Shown here: positions 20,907 through 30,058 of the stretch, piece after piece
Layout of the letters: each line of letters starts with the position of its first letter
Position numbering within the stretch: the stretch's first letter is position 1
NCBI GenBank assembly: GCA_963729195.1
Contig: CAVSNF010000025.1
Location: forward strand, 186,001-250,000
DNA: 64,000 nt
Direction: 5' to 3'
DNA from: CAVPTL01 sp963729195
GTDB lineage: Bacteria; Actinomycetota; Thermoleophilia; Gaiellales; JAICJC01
The notes under the pieces: model-generated
Seen by the model: only the letters and a program-made list of their open reading frames with translations
What the model was told of the DNA's origin: nothing
The model's database searches: none
Made by a program: the position numbers and the translations under genes

Positions 20907-22277
20907 TCAGCGCAGCGCGGCCTCAGCCACCGCCGCAAACGAGAGGCAATCGGCCTCTCGCCAGGGCAGAGCCGCGATCTGAAGGCCCACCGGCATCCCC
21001 GCTGAGTCGGTGCCGCAGGGCACGGTGATCGCCGGCCATCCGAGGGCATTGAAGACGTCGGTCATCGCGCACATGGCGACGCCCACGTCGGTGTCCTCAC
21101 CGCCGAACACCACATCTGACACGCCGATCTTGGGCGGCGTGAAGGCCTGGGTGGGAGTCACGATCACGTCGATACCCGCCGCCTCGACCCGTTCTCGGGT
21201 GCGGGCCTGGTAGTCGAGCAGTGCCATCGACCAGCCGGCCGCCTCGACCGCGGTCATCGACTCGGCAGCGGCCAGGTAGTGCACCACGTCCTCGCCCAGC
21301 TGATCGCGCCGCGCCGGCCAGTGCTCAGCCAATGCCGCGGCCTGCTCGGCGTCGTAGAAGCTGAACCGATCCGGCCCTTTCATCGGCCACTGCATGTCGA
21401 TCTCGGTCACGATCGCGCCGGCGTCGGCGAGGATGCCGACGGCGGCTCGCACCGGAGCGACGATATCGGCTGCGGAGTGTTCGAAGAAGAACTGCTCGGC
21501 CACCGCCACGGTCATGCCGCGCACGCTCTCGCTGAGCGCGTCGCGGTAGCGCTCGACCGGCACCGGCTGGGTGCGGGGATCACGCGCCGAAGGGCCCGCC
21601 ATCACTTCCAGCGAGAGCGCGCAGTCGCGCACCGATCGCGCCATCGGGCCGCAGTGGTCAAGCGAGATGCAGAGCGGATGGATCCCGGCCAGGCTGACCC
21701 GGCCGAAGGTCGGCTTGAGCCCGACGATGCCACAGCACGACGCCGGGCAGCGGATCGAGCCGCCGGTGTCGGTGCCGGGTGCCAGCGGCACCATCCCGGC
21801 GGCCACGGCGGCACCCGAGCCGCCGCTGGAGCCGCCCGGCACGCGGGTGGGGTCGTGCGGGTTTCGGCACCCGCCGAAGTGCGGATTCTGGGTGGTGGTG
21901 CTCCACGCGAACTCGTGCGTTGCGAGCTTGGCCACGCAAACTGCCCCGGCGGCGGTGTGGCGCGCGACCACGTCGGCGTCGCGCTCGGGCACGTGATCGG
22001 CGTAGATGGCGCTGCCGTAGGTGGTGCGGATCCCGGCGGTGTCGATCAGGTCCTTCCACCCCACCGGCACTCCGGCCAGCGGCCCCGGGTCGCGGCCTGC
22101 GGCCAGCGCAGCGTCGACCGCTGCCGCCTCGGCCAGCGCGCGCTCACGGGTGACCACCCACACCGCTCCCAGCGTGTCGGCCTCCAGCCGCGCGAGCGAC
22201 TGCTCGGCGATCTCCACCGCGGAGGCCTCGCCGGTGCGCACGGCGGCGGCGATTTCCCAGGCGTCGTGGTCGATCAG
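20907..22277 (-). CDS. Amidase (amidase-signature family, GatA-like)
   Basis: About 455 residues. The Ser-cisSer-Lys triad is present: Lys in GVPVGWKDLIDTAG, the glycine/serine-rich GGSSGGSGAAVAAG and the nucleophile region GTDTGGSIRCPASCCGIVGL. Hydrolyses a carboxamide, releasing ammonia or an amine. It is a stand-alone amidase rather than GatA, since no gatB or gatC is adjacent. No ATG, GTG or TTG in frame lies near the expected N-terminus (IDHDAWEIAAAVRTGEASAVE); I mark the CTG at 22277, but an error may hide the true start. It overlaps the FAD oxidoreductase stop, so both are probably co-expressed. Confidence 0.78.
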   Translation of the reverse strand: MIDHDAWEIAAAVRTGEASAVEIAEQSLARLEADTLGAVWVVTRERALAEAAAVDAALAAGRDPGPLAGVPVGWKDLIDTAGIRTTYGSAIYADHVPERDADVVARHTAAGAVCVAKLATHEFAWSTTTQNPHFGGCRNPHDPTRVPGGSSGGSGAAVAAGMVPLAPGTDTGGSIRCPASCCGIVGLKPTFGRVSLAGIHPLCISLDHCGPMARSVRDCALSLEVMAGPSARDPRTQPVPVERYRDALSESVRGMTVAVAEQFFFEHSAADIVAPVRAAVGILADAGAIVTEIDMQWPMKGPDRFSFYDAEQAAALAEHWPARRDQLGEDVVHYLAAAESMTAVEAAGWSMALLDYQARTRERVEAAGIDVIVTPTQAFTPPKIGVSDVVFGGEDTDVGVAMCAMTDVFNALGWPAITVPCGTDSAGMPVGLQIAALPWREADCLSFAAVAEAALR

Positions 22278-23279
22278 CTCGGCGATTGCGCCAACCTCCC
22301 CACCCGAAACCGCTCCGCCTCGACCGGCAGCGGCCGCCCCTGCGCCAGGTCGGCCACCAGCCGGCCCAGCAGCGGCCCGAATTTGAATGCGTGGCCCGAG
22401 TCGCCTCCGCAGACGATCACTCCGTCGATCGTGTCCAGGATGAAGTCGTTGTCGGGTGTGATCGTGTACAGGCAGGCCTCCGAGTGCACCGGCTCGGGGT
22501 CGAGGCCGGGGAAGCGTTCGCGCACGTACTCGACCAGCCGAGCGGTGATCTCGGGCAGCACCGGCCGGTCGGGGCGATCGGGATCCCACTCGCCGCGCAC
22601 CTCGTGCTCGGCCACCTTGTACCCCACTCCGGGAGTCACCAGCGCATAGGAGCCGGGGTGGCCGCCGCTGCCGAGATCGACCACCGCGGGCCGATCGTCC
22701 GGCGCGCCGCGGAAGTACGAGACCTGTTCGATCCGGCTCCACAGCGGCAACTCAAACAGCTGCCGAAGCCACGGCCCGGCGCACACCGCGACCACGTCGG
22801 CATCGAGTTCCCGAGGATCGTCGATGCGGCTTTGCTCGCGTACGTCGATGCCGATGGCGAGGGTGCGCAGCGCGTCGTCGGCCATGACTGCACCGGCGTC
22901 TGCGTCGAGCAGCACCGGGCCGGTGAAGCGGGCCTCGGGAAACATCTGCTGGGCCTCGGCCGGTTCGAGCCACTGCCCCGGCTCGCCCGCTTCCGCCATG
23001 GCATCCCCCAGGCGACGGACGCTGGGCCGTCCGAGCAAGCAGGCCGTTGGTGTGGAGCAGCGTCGGGTCGAGTGCCCGCCACTCGGCGTTGGCGCGCACC
23101 GCCAATCGCACGTAGCCGGGGTCGTCGTAGGCCCGCCGAAAGATGCGTGATCGCCCGGGCGATGAGCCCAGTGGCGTGCCGACTCGATGCTGCTCGTGGA
23201 CGGTCACCGAGAATCCATCCTCGGCAAGGGCGCGAGCGGCGCTCAGGCCGATGATTCCGGCCCCGACGACGACCGCAGA
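22274..23279 (-). CDS. FAD-dependent oxidoreductase, monomeric sarcosine oxidase/DadA-like
   Basis: About 335 residues. The FAD-binding N-terminus AVVVGAGIIGLSAARALAED and the C-terminal region GVIVCGGDSGHAFKFGPLLG match monomeric sarcosine oxidase and N-methyltryptophan oxidase, which oxidise secondary N-methyl amines. Whether the flavin-linking Cys is present is uncertain; a Cys occurs in HSEACLYT, near the position used by that family. One frameshift near 23035 splits the gene. No standard start codon precedes the Rossmann motif after the glutaredoxin stop, so the start is unresolved. It lies between the glutaredoxin and amidase genes in an overlapping chain. Confidence 0.72.
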
Positions 23280-23280
23280 G

Positions 23281-23610
23281 CTATGCGGCTTTGGCGGCAA
23301 CCACCTGGGCGAGCTCGCCCGACGTGTACAGCTCGGTGATGATGTCGCAGCCGCCCACCAGCTCGCCGTCCACAAACAGCTGAGGGATGGTCGGCCAGTT
23401 GGAGTGCGCCGAGAGCACCTGGCGGATGCGCGGGTCGGGCAGGATGTCCATCGCCGCGTAGTCGGCGCCGACCTCGTCCAGGCAGCGCACCGTCTGGGCG
23501 GAGAAGCCGCATCGCGGCTGGTCGGGGGTGCCCTTCATGAACAGCATCACCCGGTTTTCACCGATCGCCTTGAGTAGCTCTTCGCGAATCTGTTCCTCGG
23601 TCACGATCAC
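23281..23610 (-). CDS. grxD: Monothiol glutaredoxin, Grx4 family
   Basis: 109 residues. The monothiol active site CGFS is in PRCGFSAQTV, preceded by VMLFMKGTP and followed by WPTIPQLFVDGELVGGCD, the glutathione and 2Fe-2S-binding signature of Grx4/Grx5-type iron-sulfur carriers. The start overlaps the bolA stop in an ATGA arrangement; BolA and Grx4 are established partners forming a 2Fe-2S-bridged heterodimer. Confidence 0.93.
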   Translation of the reverse strand: MIVTEEQIREELLKAIGENRVMLFMKGTPDQPRCGFSAQTVRCLDEVGADYAAMDILPDPRIRQVLSAHSNWPTIPQLFVDGELVGGCDIITELYTSGELAQVVAAKAA

Positions 23611-23837
23611 GAGCCGGCCTCCGTTTTGATCTTGAGAGCGTGAATACTGCCATCGTCGAGCAGGTGCTGCACCGGGGCGTACACCAGCTTGTGCTGGTTG
23701 ATCAGCGACACGCCCTCGAACTGGGGCGAGCGCACATACGCCGACAGGTGATCGCCGCCGCCGAAGTCGGTGACGGTCACGACACCACCGGGGAACGCCT
23801 GTTGCAGGAGATCCTGCACCTGGTCCTGAAGCACCAT
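23607..23837 (-). CDS. BolA-family protein
   Basis: 76 residues from ATG 23837. FGGGDHLSAYVRSPQFEGVSL and INQHKLVYAPVQHLL are the BolA core, including the conserved HKLVY His that ligates the bridged iron-sulfur cluster. It acts with the monothiol glutaredoxin immediately downstream in iron-sulfur trafficking or iron sensing. First gene of the minus chain bolA-grxD-FAD oxidoreductase-amidase and divergent from the zinc peptidase. Confidence 0.9.
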   Translation of the reverse strand: MVLQDQVQDLLQQAFPGGVVTVTDFGGGDHLSAYVRSPQFEGVSLINQHKLVYAPVQHLLDDGSIHALKIKTEAGS

Positions 23838-23941
23838 GTGAAGAAGATTAGCGTGATGCCCTCGCCGCACATCCGGCTCACAAGTGCCGCGGTAGAATTG
23901 GTGTCACCCTCGTGGTACAGCGCCTTGAAGGAGGGCGCCAA

Positions 23942-24607
23942 ATGACATACCTGATCGTATTTCTCGTGGTTCCTCTGGTGTTGGGTCTGGGTGCGCAGGC
24001 GTGGGTCAAGCGCTCGTTCGCAGACGGCTCCAAGATCCAGGCCTCGTCCGGCATGACCGGTGCCCAGGTGAGCCAGCGCATGCTGGACGCAAGCGGCATC
24101 CATGACGTGTCGGTGGAGGGCATCTCCGGATCACTGAGCGACCACTATGACCCTCGTTCCAAGACCATGCGACTGTCCGAGCCGGTCGGAGGCTCAAACT
24201 CCGTGGCGGCTGTGGCCGTCGCGGCGCACGAGACCGGCCACGCGATCCAGGACGCCCATCACGAAGCGGGCTTCCGCTTCCGCGGCGCGCTGGTGCCGGC
24301 CGTCGGATTCGCCTCCAACGCCTGGATGCCCCTGGTGTTCCTGGGGTTCATCTTCCAGACGACAGGGTTCTTCCTGATCGGCGCGATCCTGTTTGCCGCG
24401 ATCGTGCTGTTCCAGCTGGTGACCCTGCCGGTGGAGTTCGGCGCCAGCAAGAAGGCGATGGGCCTGCTCACCTCACAGGGCGTGATCTCCCAGCAGCAGG
24501 TGCCGGTCGCCCGCAAGGTGCTGACCGCTGCCGCGATGACCTACGTGGTCGCCGCGCTGATCTCGATCATGCAGTTCGCCTGGCTCGTGGCTCAGAGCCG
24601 CAGGTAG
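23942..24607 (+). CDS. Membrane zinc metallopeptidase (YugP-like)
   Basis: 221 residues. The N-terminal transmembrane helix (YLIVFLVVPLVLGLGAQAWV) is followed by a cytosolic or surface region with the zinc motif AAHETGHAIQ (HExxH), then two hydrophobic segments (AWMPLVFLGFIFQTTGFFLI and the stretch after it). This is the order of the YugP family of putative membrane proteases. An AAGGAGG Shine-Dalgarno eight bases upstream fixes the start at 23942. Its stop is one base from the next gene's TTG start. The physiological substrate of the family is not established. Confidence 0.85.
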   Translation: MTYLIVFLVVPLVLGLGAQAWVKRSFADGSKIQASSGMTGAQVSQRMLDASGIHDVSVEGISGSLSDHYDPRSKTMRLSEPVGGSNSVAAVAVAAHETGHAIQDAHHEAGFRFRGALVPAVGFASNAWMPLVFLGFIFQTTGFFLIGAILFAAIVLFQLVTLPVEFGASKKAMGLLTSQGVISQQQVPVARKVLTAAAMTYVVAALISIMQFAWLVAQSRR

Positions 24608-24608
24608 C

Positions 24609-25550
24609 TTGACGCTTCCAATCTCACCGCCGCTCGCGCCCGCACTTGCGCGAGCGGCGGCCGAGCTTCCGGCCGGCGACGGCTGGCTGTTTGAGCGCAA
24701 GTGGGACGGGTTTCGCACGATCGTCTTCGTCGACGGCGACGAGGTGTTCGTGCAGTCGCGAAACGGCAAGCCGATGAGCCGCTACTTCCCCGAGCTGCGG
24801 TTCCCGCTGGGCCGCTACGTGCTGGACGGCGAGCTGGTGATCCGAGACGACGACGGCGAGGAGATGTTCGAGGCGCTGCAGGAGCGCATCCACCCGGCCA
24901 AGTCGCGAGTCGACATGCTGGCCGAGAAGACGCCCGCGACCTTCATCGCCTTCGATCTGCTCGCCGACGGCGACGAGGCGCTGCTGGACACCCCCTTCTC
25001 CCAGCGACGGTCGCGGCTGGAGGCGCTCGCCCCCGAGGGCATCGAGCTGACGCCGCTGGGTGACCGCGACGCCGCCGAGGGCTGGCTGCAGACCGCCGAG
25101 GGTGCGATGGCCAAGCGCGCCGACGCGCTGTATGTGCCGGGCAAGCGCGACGGCATGTTCAAGATCAAGCGGGTGCGCACGATCGACACCGTGATCGTGG
25201 GCTGGCGGCCGGGCAAGGCCGAGGGCACCGTCGGCTCGCTGATCCTGGGCCTGTACGACCCGGAGGGCGAGCTGCGGGTGGTCGGCCACACGTCGGCCTT
25301 CAGCGCCAAGCGGGCGCGCGAGCTGGTGGATGAGCTGGCCGAATACGAGAGTGGCGAGAGCGGCACCGCGGCCCCCAGCCGCTGGACTGCCGACCGCGAT
25401 CTGGAGTGGCGATCGCTTCGCCCCGAGCTGGTGGTGGAGGTCAGCTTCGACCACAAGAGCGGTCACAGGATCCGCCACGGCGCAAAGCTCCTACGCTTCC
25501 GCACAGACCGTGAGCCGGCAAGCTGCCACATCTCCCAGCTCGAAAGCTGA
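24609..25550 (+). CDS. ATP-dependent DNA ligase, LigC/LigD-ligase-domain type
   Basis: 313 residues. The adenylation motif is ERKWDGFR (K-x-D-G-x-R, nucleophile Lys about residue 33); downstream are YVLDGELV, AFDLLAD, the motif IV-like EGAMAKR and the motif V FKIKRVRTID, then a C-terminal OB-fold (VSFDHKSGHRIRHG). Such two-domain ligases act in non-homologous end joining or repair alongside Ku or LigD, none of which is adjacent. EGAMAKR differs mildly from the usual EGVVAKR. TTG start at 24609, one base after the previous stop. The replicative NAD ligase ligA is elsewhere in this window. Confidence 0.85.
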   Translation: MTLPISPPLAPALARAAAELPAGDGWLFERKWDGFRTIVFVDGDEVFVQSRNGKPMSRYFPELRFPLGRYVLDGELVIRDDDGEEMFEALQERIHPAKSRVDMLAEKTPATFIAFDLLADGDEALLDTPFSQRRSRLEALAPEGIELTPLGDRDAAEGWLQTAEGAMAKRADALYVPGKRDGMFKIKRVRTIDTVIVGWRPGKAEGTVGSLILGLYDPEGELRVVGHTSAFSAKRARELVDELAEYESGESGTAAPSRWTADRDLEWRSLRPELVVEVSFDHKSGHRIRHGAKLLRFRTDREPASCHISQLES

Positions 25551-26245
25551 TTCCGCCTTCGCCGTAACCGTGGCGGCGGTGTCGCATCGCTACGGCGACT
25601 TGGAGGTGCTGCGCGACGTCTCGCTGGACGTCGCGCCCGGTGAGGTGGTGGGAATCGTCGGCCCCAGCGGATGCGGCAAGTCGACGCTCTTGAGCCTGAT
25701 CGCCGGGCTCGAGCCGCCCACCCAGGGCACGGTGACCGCAGCCGACGGCGCCCTGATGCCCCAGCGCGACCTGGTGATGCCGTGGCGAGACGCGCTCGGA
25801 AACGCCTCGATCGCGCTCGAGAACGCCGGGGTCGGCCGGTCGCAGGCGCGGGCCCGGGCGCGCGAGCTGTTCGCGCGCTTTGATCTCGACCAGTTCGAGC
25901 GGGCGCGCAGCTGGGAGCTCTCCGGCGGGATGCGACAGCGGGTGGCGTTCATCCGCACGCTGCTGGCCGAAAAGCCGCTGCTCGCTGCTGGATGAGCCGT
26001 TCGCCTCACTCGATGCGATCACCCGGATCGAGCTGCAGGACTGGCTGGTGGAGGCGCTGGCGCAGGAGCCGCGGACGGTGGTGATGGTCTCGCACGACAT
26101 CGAGGAGGCGCTGGTGGTGTGCGACCGCGTGATCGTGCTCTCGGCCCGCCCCGGCCGCCGGGTGATGGAGACGCCCGGCCGGATGACGCGCGACTCGCCC
26201 GAGCTGGGAGCCGCCCGCGCCCGGGTCTTGGAGGCGCTGCGATGA
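25510..26245 (+). CDS. ABC importer ATPase, nitrate/sulfonate/HMP type
   Basis: About 244 residues. Walker A GPSGCGKST, the Q-loop in LMPQRDLVMPW, signature LSGGMRQRVAF, Walker B LLDEPFASLD and the switch His in MVSHDIEEA are all present. The PQRDLVMPWRDALGNA form is typical of SsuB/TauB/ThiZ ATPases. A one-base insertion near 25985 interrupts it just before Walker B. GTG start at 25510 within the ligase 3' end; stop overlaps the permease start (ATGA). Together with the permease and the riboswitch-controlled binding protein at 30778 it probably forms an importer of a thiamine pyrimidine precursor. Confidence 0.82.
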
Positions 26246-26987
26246 GGCGGTTCGGCTGGGTGATCGTGCTGATCGCGGTGTTTGCGCTGTGGCAGGCGTG
26301 GGTGGATCTGCGAGGCGTCCCCGACTACCTGCTTGCCCGCGCCCACCGACGTGGCCACGACGCTGTGGGACGAGCGCTCGAGCCTCTTCTCCGACGCGGT
26401 GCACACGTTCGCAGAGATGCTGGCGGGCTTTGCCGTGGCGATCGTCTCGGGGCTGGCAGTCGCGACGCTGATGCATCGCTGGCAGACGCTTCGCCGCGCG
26501 CTCTATCCGCTCTTGACCGCGACCCAGAGCATCCCGCTGGTGGCGCTGGCGCCGCTGCTGGTCGTCTACCTCGGCTTCGGGCTGGCACCGAAGCTGGTGA
26601 TCATCGCGCTGGTGTGTTTCTTTCCGATCACGGTGGGTGCGGTGGACGGGTTCGAGGGAGTCGATCCCGAGTACCGCCGGATGATGCGCACCCTGCATGC
26701 CTCCGACGTCGGCCATCTTTCGCCGGGTCGAGTTCCCCGCGGCGCTGCCGTCGATCTTCTCCGGCGCGCGGGTGGCGGCCTCCTACACCGCCATCGCCGC
26801 GCTCTTTGCCGAGTTCGTGGGCTCCTCCGCCGGCCTCGGCTTCACCATCCGCCAGGCCGACGACCAGTTCGACACCGCCCTGATCGGGGCCGCAGTGCTG
26901 CTCTTGGCGCTGCTCGCGCTGATCCTCTTCTGGGGGGTCGGCCTGGTGCAGCGGGTGGTCGCGCCCTGGTCGCGCCAGCCGCGGTAG
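26242..26987 (+). CDS. ABC importer permease, nitrate/sulfonate/HMP type
   Basis: About 247 residues, five to six transmembrane segments, with the inner-membrane permease pattern LTATQSIPLVALAPLLVVYL and the EAA-like loop VEFPAALPSIFSGARVAASY. Two one-base frameshifts (near 26335 and 26715) are inferred from continuity with the family. The gene ends WSRQPR-stop at 26987; this end is duplicated 3.7 kb downstream as a 25-bp direct repeat. It would work with the ATPase just upstream and the ThiY-like protein beyond the inserted segment. Confidence 0.82.
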
Positions 26988-26994
26988 GGTTCGC
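26970..26994 (+). repeat. Left 25-bp direct repeat of inserted segment
   Basis: Spans the last codons and stop of the importer permease. The core AGCCGCGGTAGGGTTCG is identical to 30662-30678; the whole 25 bases match 30654-30678 with one difference (C at 26977, T at 30661). Confidence 0.85.
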
Positions 26995-27000
26995 GCGTCC

Positions 27001-28185
27001 CTACGCGCGCATCATCGCTGCGGGCTCGACCCGGGTCGCGCGGATTGCGGGGAGGCCGGCAGCGAGCATCGCAGCTGCAAGCGAAACTGCTGCGCCGACC
27101 ATTGCAGCGGTCACGGGGTATGTGGGGACGCTCGCAGGCAGCTGAACGATCTGGCCTGCGACGAAGAGGCTGTAGAGGAGGTAGCTCGTCGCCACCGCGA
27201 CGGCGACGGCGGTCACGCCGATGATCGCCGATTCGAGCAGCATCAGCGTTGCGATTCCGGCTTTCGTGGCGCCAAGTGCACGCCTGAGCGTCAGCTCCTC
27301 GGAGCGTTCGCGGACCGTCGCAAACCCGATGTTCAGGATACCGAGCACGGCGATCGCAAGCATGAGCACTGAGATCGTCTCGGTGCCGGTCTTGACCTTG
27401 TCGACCAGGTCGGCGACCGCAGCACCGCCGTCGCTTCGAGCCACGCTCGGGGAATACCGGCCGGTCAGTCCGGTGAGGGTGGAGCCGTCGCGGGCCGCAC
27501 GTGTGATTCCGGCCAGATCATGTTCCTCGCCATGCACCCTGAGGGCCGCCGAGTTGTCCACCCGCCGCCCGAGTACCTCGGGTATCCGCAGTCTCGGGTC
27601 GGCGAGGTCTGCAAACGCGTCCGGCGAGGCCGCATCGTCGATCACGCCGACAACTCGAAAGACCTGTTCGGGGGTGCTCTCTCCCCACCAGCAGCGGATG
27701 AACAAGGGGTGTCCGAGCGCGTCGTCAGCCGCGCGGTTGAGGACCAGCGCAGGCACCGCGTCCATCGCGTCGGCGGTCCGAAGCCATCGTCCGGAAGTAA
27801 CGTCACGCGTCACCACTCCCGAGCCCGCGATGAGGCTCATGCCCGCCGCCACCGGGCTACCGCCGGATTCGATCGTCACCCCACCCGACTGATAGACGAT
27901 GTCGACGGCCGCACCGGGCGGAGCGAGGTGTTGGACGCGCGCGATCGCCCCCTCAGGGCTCTGTTCCAGGAGCTGATCGGGGTCGATCGCCACCTCGACC
28001 GTCGCGACCAGCCCACCGTTCAGGTCGAAGCTCTGGCGCTGGTAATCGCCGAACAGCTGGCTGCCCACAGTCGCCACGAGTATGGAAACCGTCGCCACGA
28101 CGATGCTTACCCCGGTGAGCGCCGACCGCCATGGACGTGCCCGGACGCCCTGCAGCGCCGCGCGTAAGACAAAAAGCGAAGCCAT
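27001..28185 (-). CDS. MacB/FtsX-type ABC permease
   Basis: About 394 residues. One N-terminal transmembrane helix (SALTGVSIVVATVSILVATV), a large extracytoplasmic domain of about 220 residues, then three C-terminal helices beginning ISVLMLAIAVLGILNIGFAT and containing RERSEELTLRRALGATKAGI, the FtsX/MacB signature. These permeases move periplasmic cargo by mechanotransmission rather than import. ATG 28185 shares a base with the ATPase TGA (TGATG); GTG 28188 is an alternative. Last gene of the cassette, ending 16 bases from the importer permease stop. Confidence 0.85.
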   Translation of the reverse strand: MASLFVLRAALQGVRARPWRSALTGVSIVVATVSILVATVGSQLFGDYQRQSFDLNGGLVATVEVAIDPDQLLEQSPEGAIARVQHLAPPGAAVDIVYQSGGVTIESGGSPVAAGMSLIAGSGVVTRDVTSGRWLRTADAMDAVPALVLNRAADDALGHPLFIRCWWGESTPEQVFRVVGVIDDAASPDAFADLADPRLRIPEVLGRRVDNSAALRVHGEEHDLAGITRAARDGSTLTGLTGRYSPSVARSDGGAAVADLVDKVKTGTETISVLMLAIAVLGILNIGFATVRERSEELTLRRALGATKAGIATLMLLESAIIGVTAVAVAVATSYLLYSLFVAGQIVQLPASVPTYPVTAAMVGAAVSLAAAMLAAGLPAIRATRVEPAAMMRA

Positions 28186-28868
28186 CACAAGGCTTCTCGC
28201 ACCGATCCGCGCTCGATATGGATGCAGGTCGAGAGCGCCTCTGCGACCTGGGCGTCGTGGGTGGCGACGATCACCGTGGCGCCCGCGGCCACGCTCGCCG
28301 AAACCAGCAGGCCCACCACGTGCTCAGCCGTCTCCTCGTCGAGCGCACCCGACGGCTCGTCTGCCAGAAGGTAGCGGGGTCGCTTAACAAGCGCACGAGC
28401 GATCGCGACCCGCTGCTGCTCCCCGCCCGAGAGCGCTGATGGCAGATGTGCTGCGCGGTGGTCGAGCCCAACTTCGGTGAGGATTGCGCCCACGGTTGAG
28501 CGGCGGGTGCGCCACCCCCATGACGTCCCCGCCTGATCGAGACCAAGCTCGACGTTCTCGAAGGCCGTTAGGTGTGAGACGAGATAGAAGCGCTGGAAAA
28601 CGAAGCCAAACGTCTGCCCGCGCAGGCGACTCGCGCCGCGATCGGTGAGCCCGGCGACGTCCGAGCCATCGACACGATAGAGGCCCCCATCGGGCCGCTC
28701 GAGCAGTCCAAGGATGCTCAAAAGCGTGCTCTTGCCCGAGCCCGAGCGACCCATCACAGCGTAGGTACAGCCGTCCTCGAATCTCGCCGTGACTCCGCGC
28801 AGAACGGTGACCGGAGTGCCGCTCGGGCCCGTGAATGACTTCTCCAAACCAACCAGCTCGAGCACCAC
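28185..28868 (-). CDS. MacB/LolD-type ABC ATPase
   Basis: 227 residues, intact. Walker A GRSGSGKSTLL, Q-loop FVFQRFYLV, signature LSGGEQQRVAIARAL, Walker B YLLADEPSGALD and the switch His in VATHDAQVAE are those of the LolD/MacB/FtsE subfamily, which pairs with FtsX-like permeases. GTG start directly follows the adaptor's TAA; the stop overlaps the permease start. It would power the export cassette. Confidence 0.92.
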   Translation of the reverse strand: MVLELVGLEKSFTGPSGTPVTVLRGVTARFEDGCTYAVMGRSGSGKSTLLSILGLLERPDGGLYRVDGSDVAGLTDRGASRLRGQTFGFVFQRFYLVSHLTAFENVELGLDQAGTSWGWRTRRSTVGAILTEVGLDHRAAHLPSALSGGEQQRVAIARALVKRPRYLLADEPSGALDEETAEHVVGLLVSASVAAGATVIVATHDAQVAEALSTCIHIERGSVREAL

Positions 28869-29521
28869 TTACTCGCCTTCGGGCGAATTGAATCCCGGCA
28901 ACACCGGGGCCGGCAGCTGCACCAATTCCCCACTATGCAGGCCCGAGGTGATCTCGATATTGCTACCGTCTGTCGCCCCAAGGCCAACCGTGACAATCGA
29001 CGTCCCACCACCCGCGCCAACCACCGTCACTTGGCCCTTCTGAACGCTCCCCGCCACCGCTTCTATGGGTAAAACCAAAACGCCGACGCGACCGCGAAGC
29101 GTGACCGCGACCGTGCCAGGCTGACCGACTACCGCCGCGCTACCCCGCGGCAGGGTGCAGCGCACCACGCCCCGGGGCGGGCGGCGCGACCCGCCGGCCC
29201 GGGCACTTGCAGCTCGACACACGCCTGCGGCCCGGGACCGCCTTGCAGCTGGGCCTGCACCGCGTGCACACCGTGCGCGAACCGGTACATCGACGCCGGA
29301 CTAACATTGGCCACCACGACCGGGCGCCCGTGATCCACCGACGCAACCACGCCCGGGAACGAGATGGTCGGGGTGATCGCGCCCCGCTCAACTCGCACGC
29401 GTTGCGGCGAGGCACCACCGTATCCCGCAACGCTGGTCGAACTGTGACCGGTGAAGACCCACACCGAGGCAGCAGCCACGCCCATCAGCGCGACAGTGAG
29501 GAGCACATAGAGGATCCTCAC
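28869..29521 (-). CDS. MacA/HlyD-like adaptor protein (frameshifted)
   Basis: About 217 residues. A single N-terminal membrane anchor (ILYVLLTVALMGVAAASVWV) precedes a region with VERGAITPTISFPGVVASVD and later VLVLPIEAVAGSVQKGQVTV and VGLGATDGSNIEITSGLHSG, which are the barrel-sandwich and beta-barrel elements of membrane-fusion adaptors in shortened form. No long coiled coil is seen, as in many actinobacterial adaptors of MacB-like systems. One frameshift near 29190 in a G/C-rich tract. GTG 29521 chosen; TTG 29527 also possible. Lies directly before its ATPase. Confidence 0.65.
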
Positions 29522-29560
29522 CGCCAAATCCGATCATGTGTGGCAGCTGCGCGGCCCTTG

Positions 29561-30058
29561 CTAGCCAACGCAGTTGGCCTTGGCATAACGGAGGAACGGT
29601 TGGTCGTTTCCGTGGGCGAGAGCTCTGATGTAAGCGCCGATCCGATCCCGTTCGAGAACATCCGCGAAATCGGGACTCGTGAGCGTCTTGAGAGCCAACG
29701 CAGCTCGGGCCGGGTGCGATGAGTGATCCGCCACCCAGATGCGACCCCACTCACACTCCCAGCGACCGTCGACGTGCGCGATTGCCGATTCCGACGCCGC
29801 GTTGGTCGCGTCGATGCTCGGATTAAACCTGAAGGCTGGTGGAGATCCCGGCCAGGTAAGCCGACTCGACTCGCCCCGCCACGCATCCGCATACTTCTGA
29901 GCGGGCGACCTGGCATCCCAAAACAGAAGCGACATGCCGGCACGATGCACACCCACCACCATGAGCCCGCACAAGGCCCCCACCACAATGGCGAGCAGCA
30001 CAATCACCGATCGCCGGACGCCGCCACCTCGAGCAGCGCCCACATCATTTCGTGACAT
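29561..30058 (-). CDS. Single-pass membrane protein of the export cassette, unknown family
   Basis: About 165 residues. A short basic cytoplasmic N-terminus, one transmembrane helix (VIVLLAIVVGALCGLMVVGV), then an outside domain of about 115 residues with WECEWGRIWVADHSSHPARA and a C-terminal CVG. I do not recognise the family. ATG 30058 lies inside the 3' end of the secreted-protein gene (overlap 14 bases), so translation is probably coupled. Position between a secreted protein and a MacAB-like exporter suggests an accessory, immunity or processing role; this is a guess. Confidence 0.6.
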   Translation of the reverse strand: MSRNDVGAARGGGVRRSVIVLLAIVVGALCGLMVVGVHRAGMSLLFWDARSPAQKYADAWRGESSRLTWPGSPPAFRFNPSIDATNAASESAIAHVDGRWECEWGRIWVADHSSHPARAALALKTLTSPDFADVLERDRIGAYIRALAHGNDQPFLRYAKANCVG

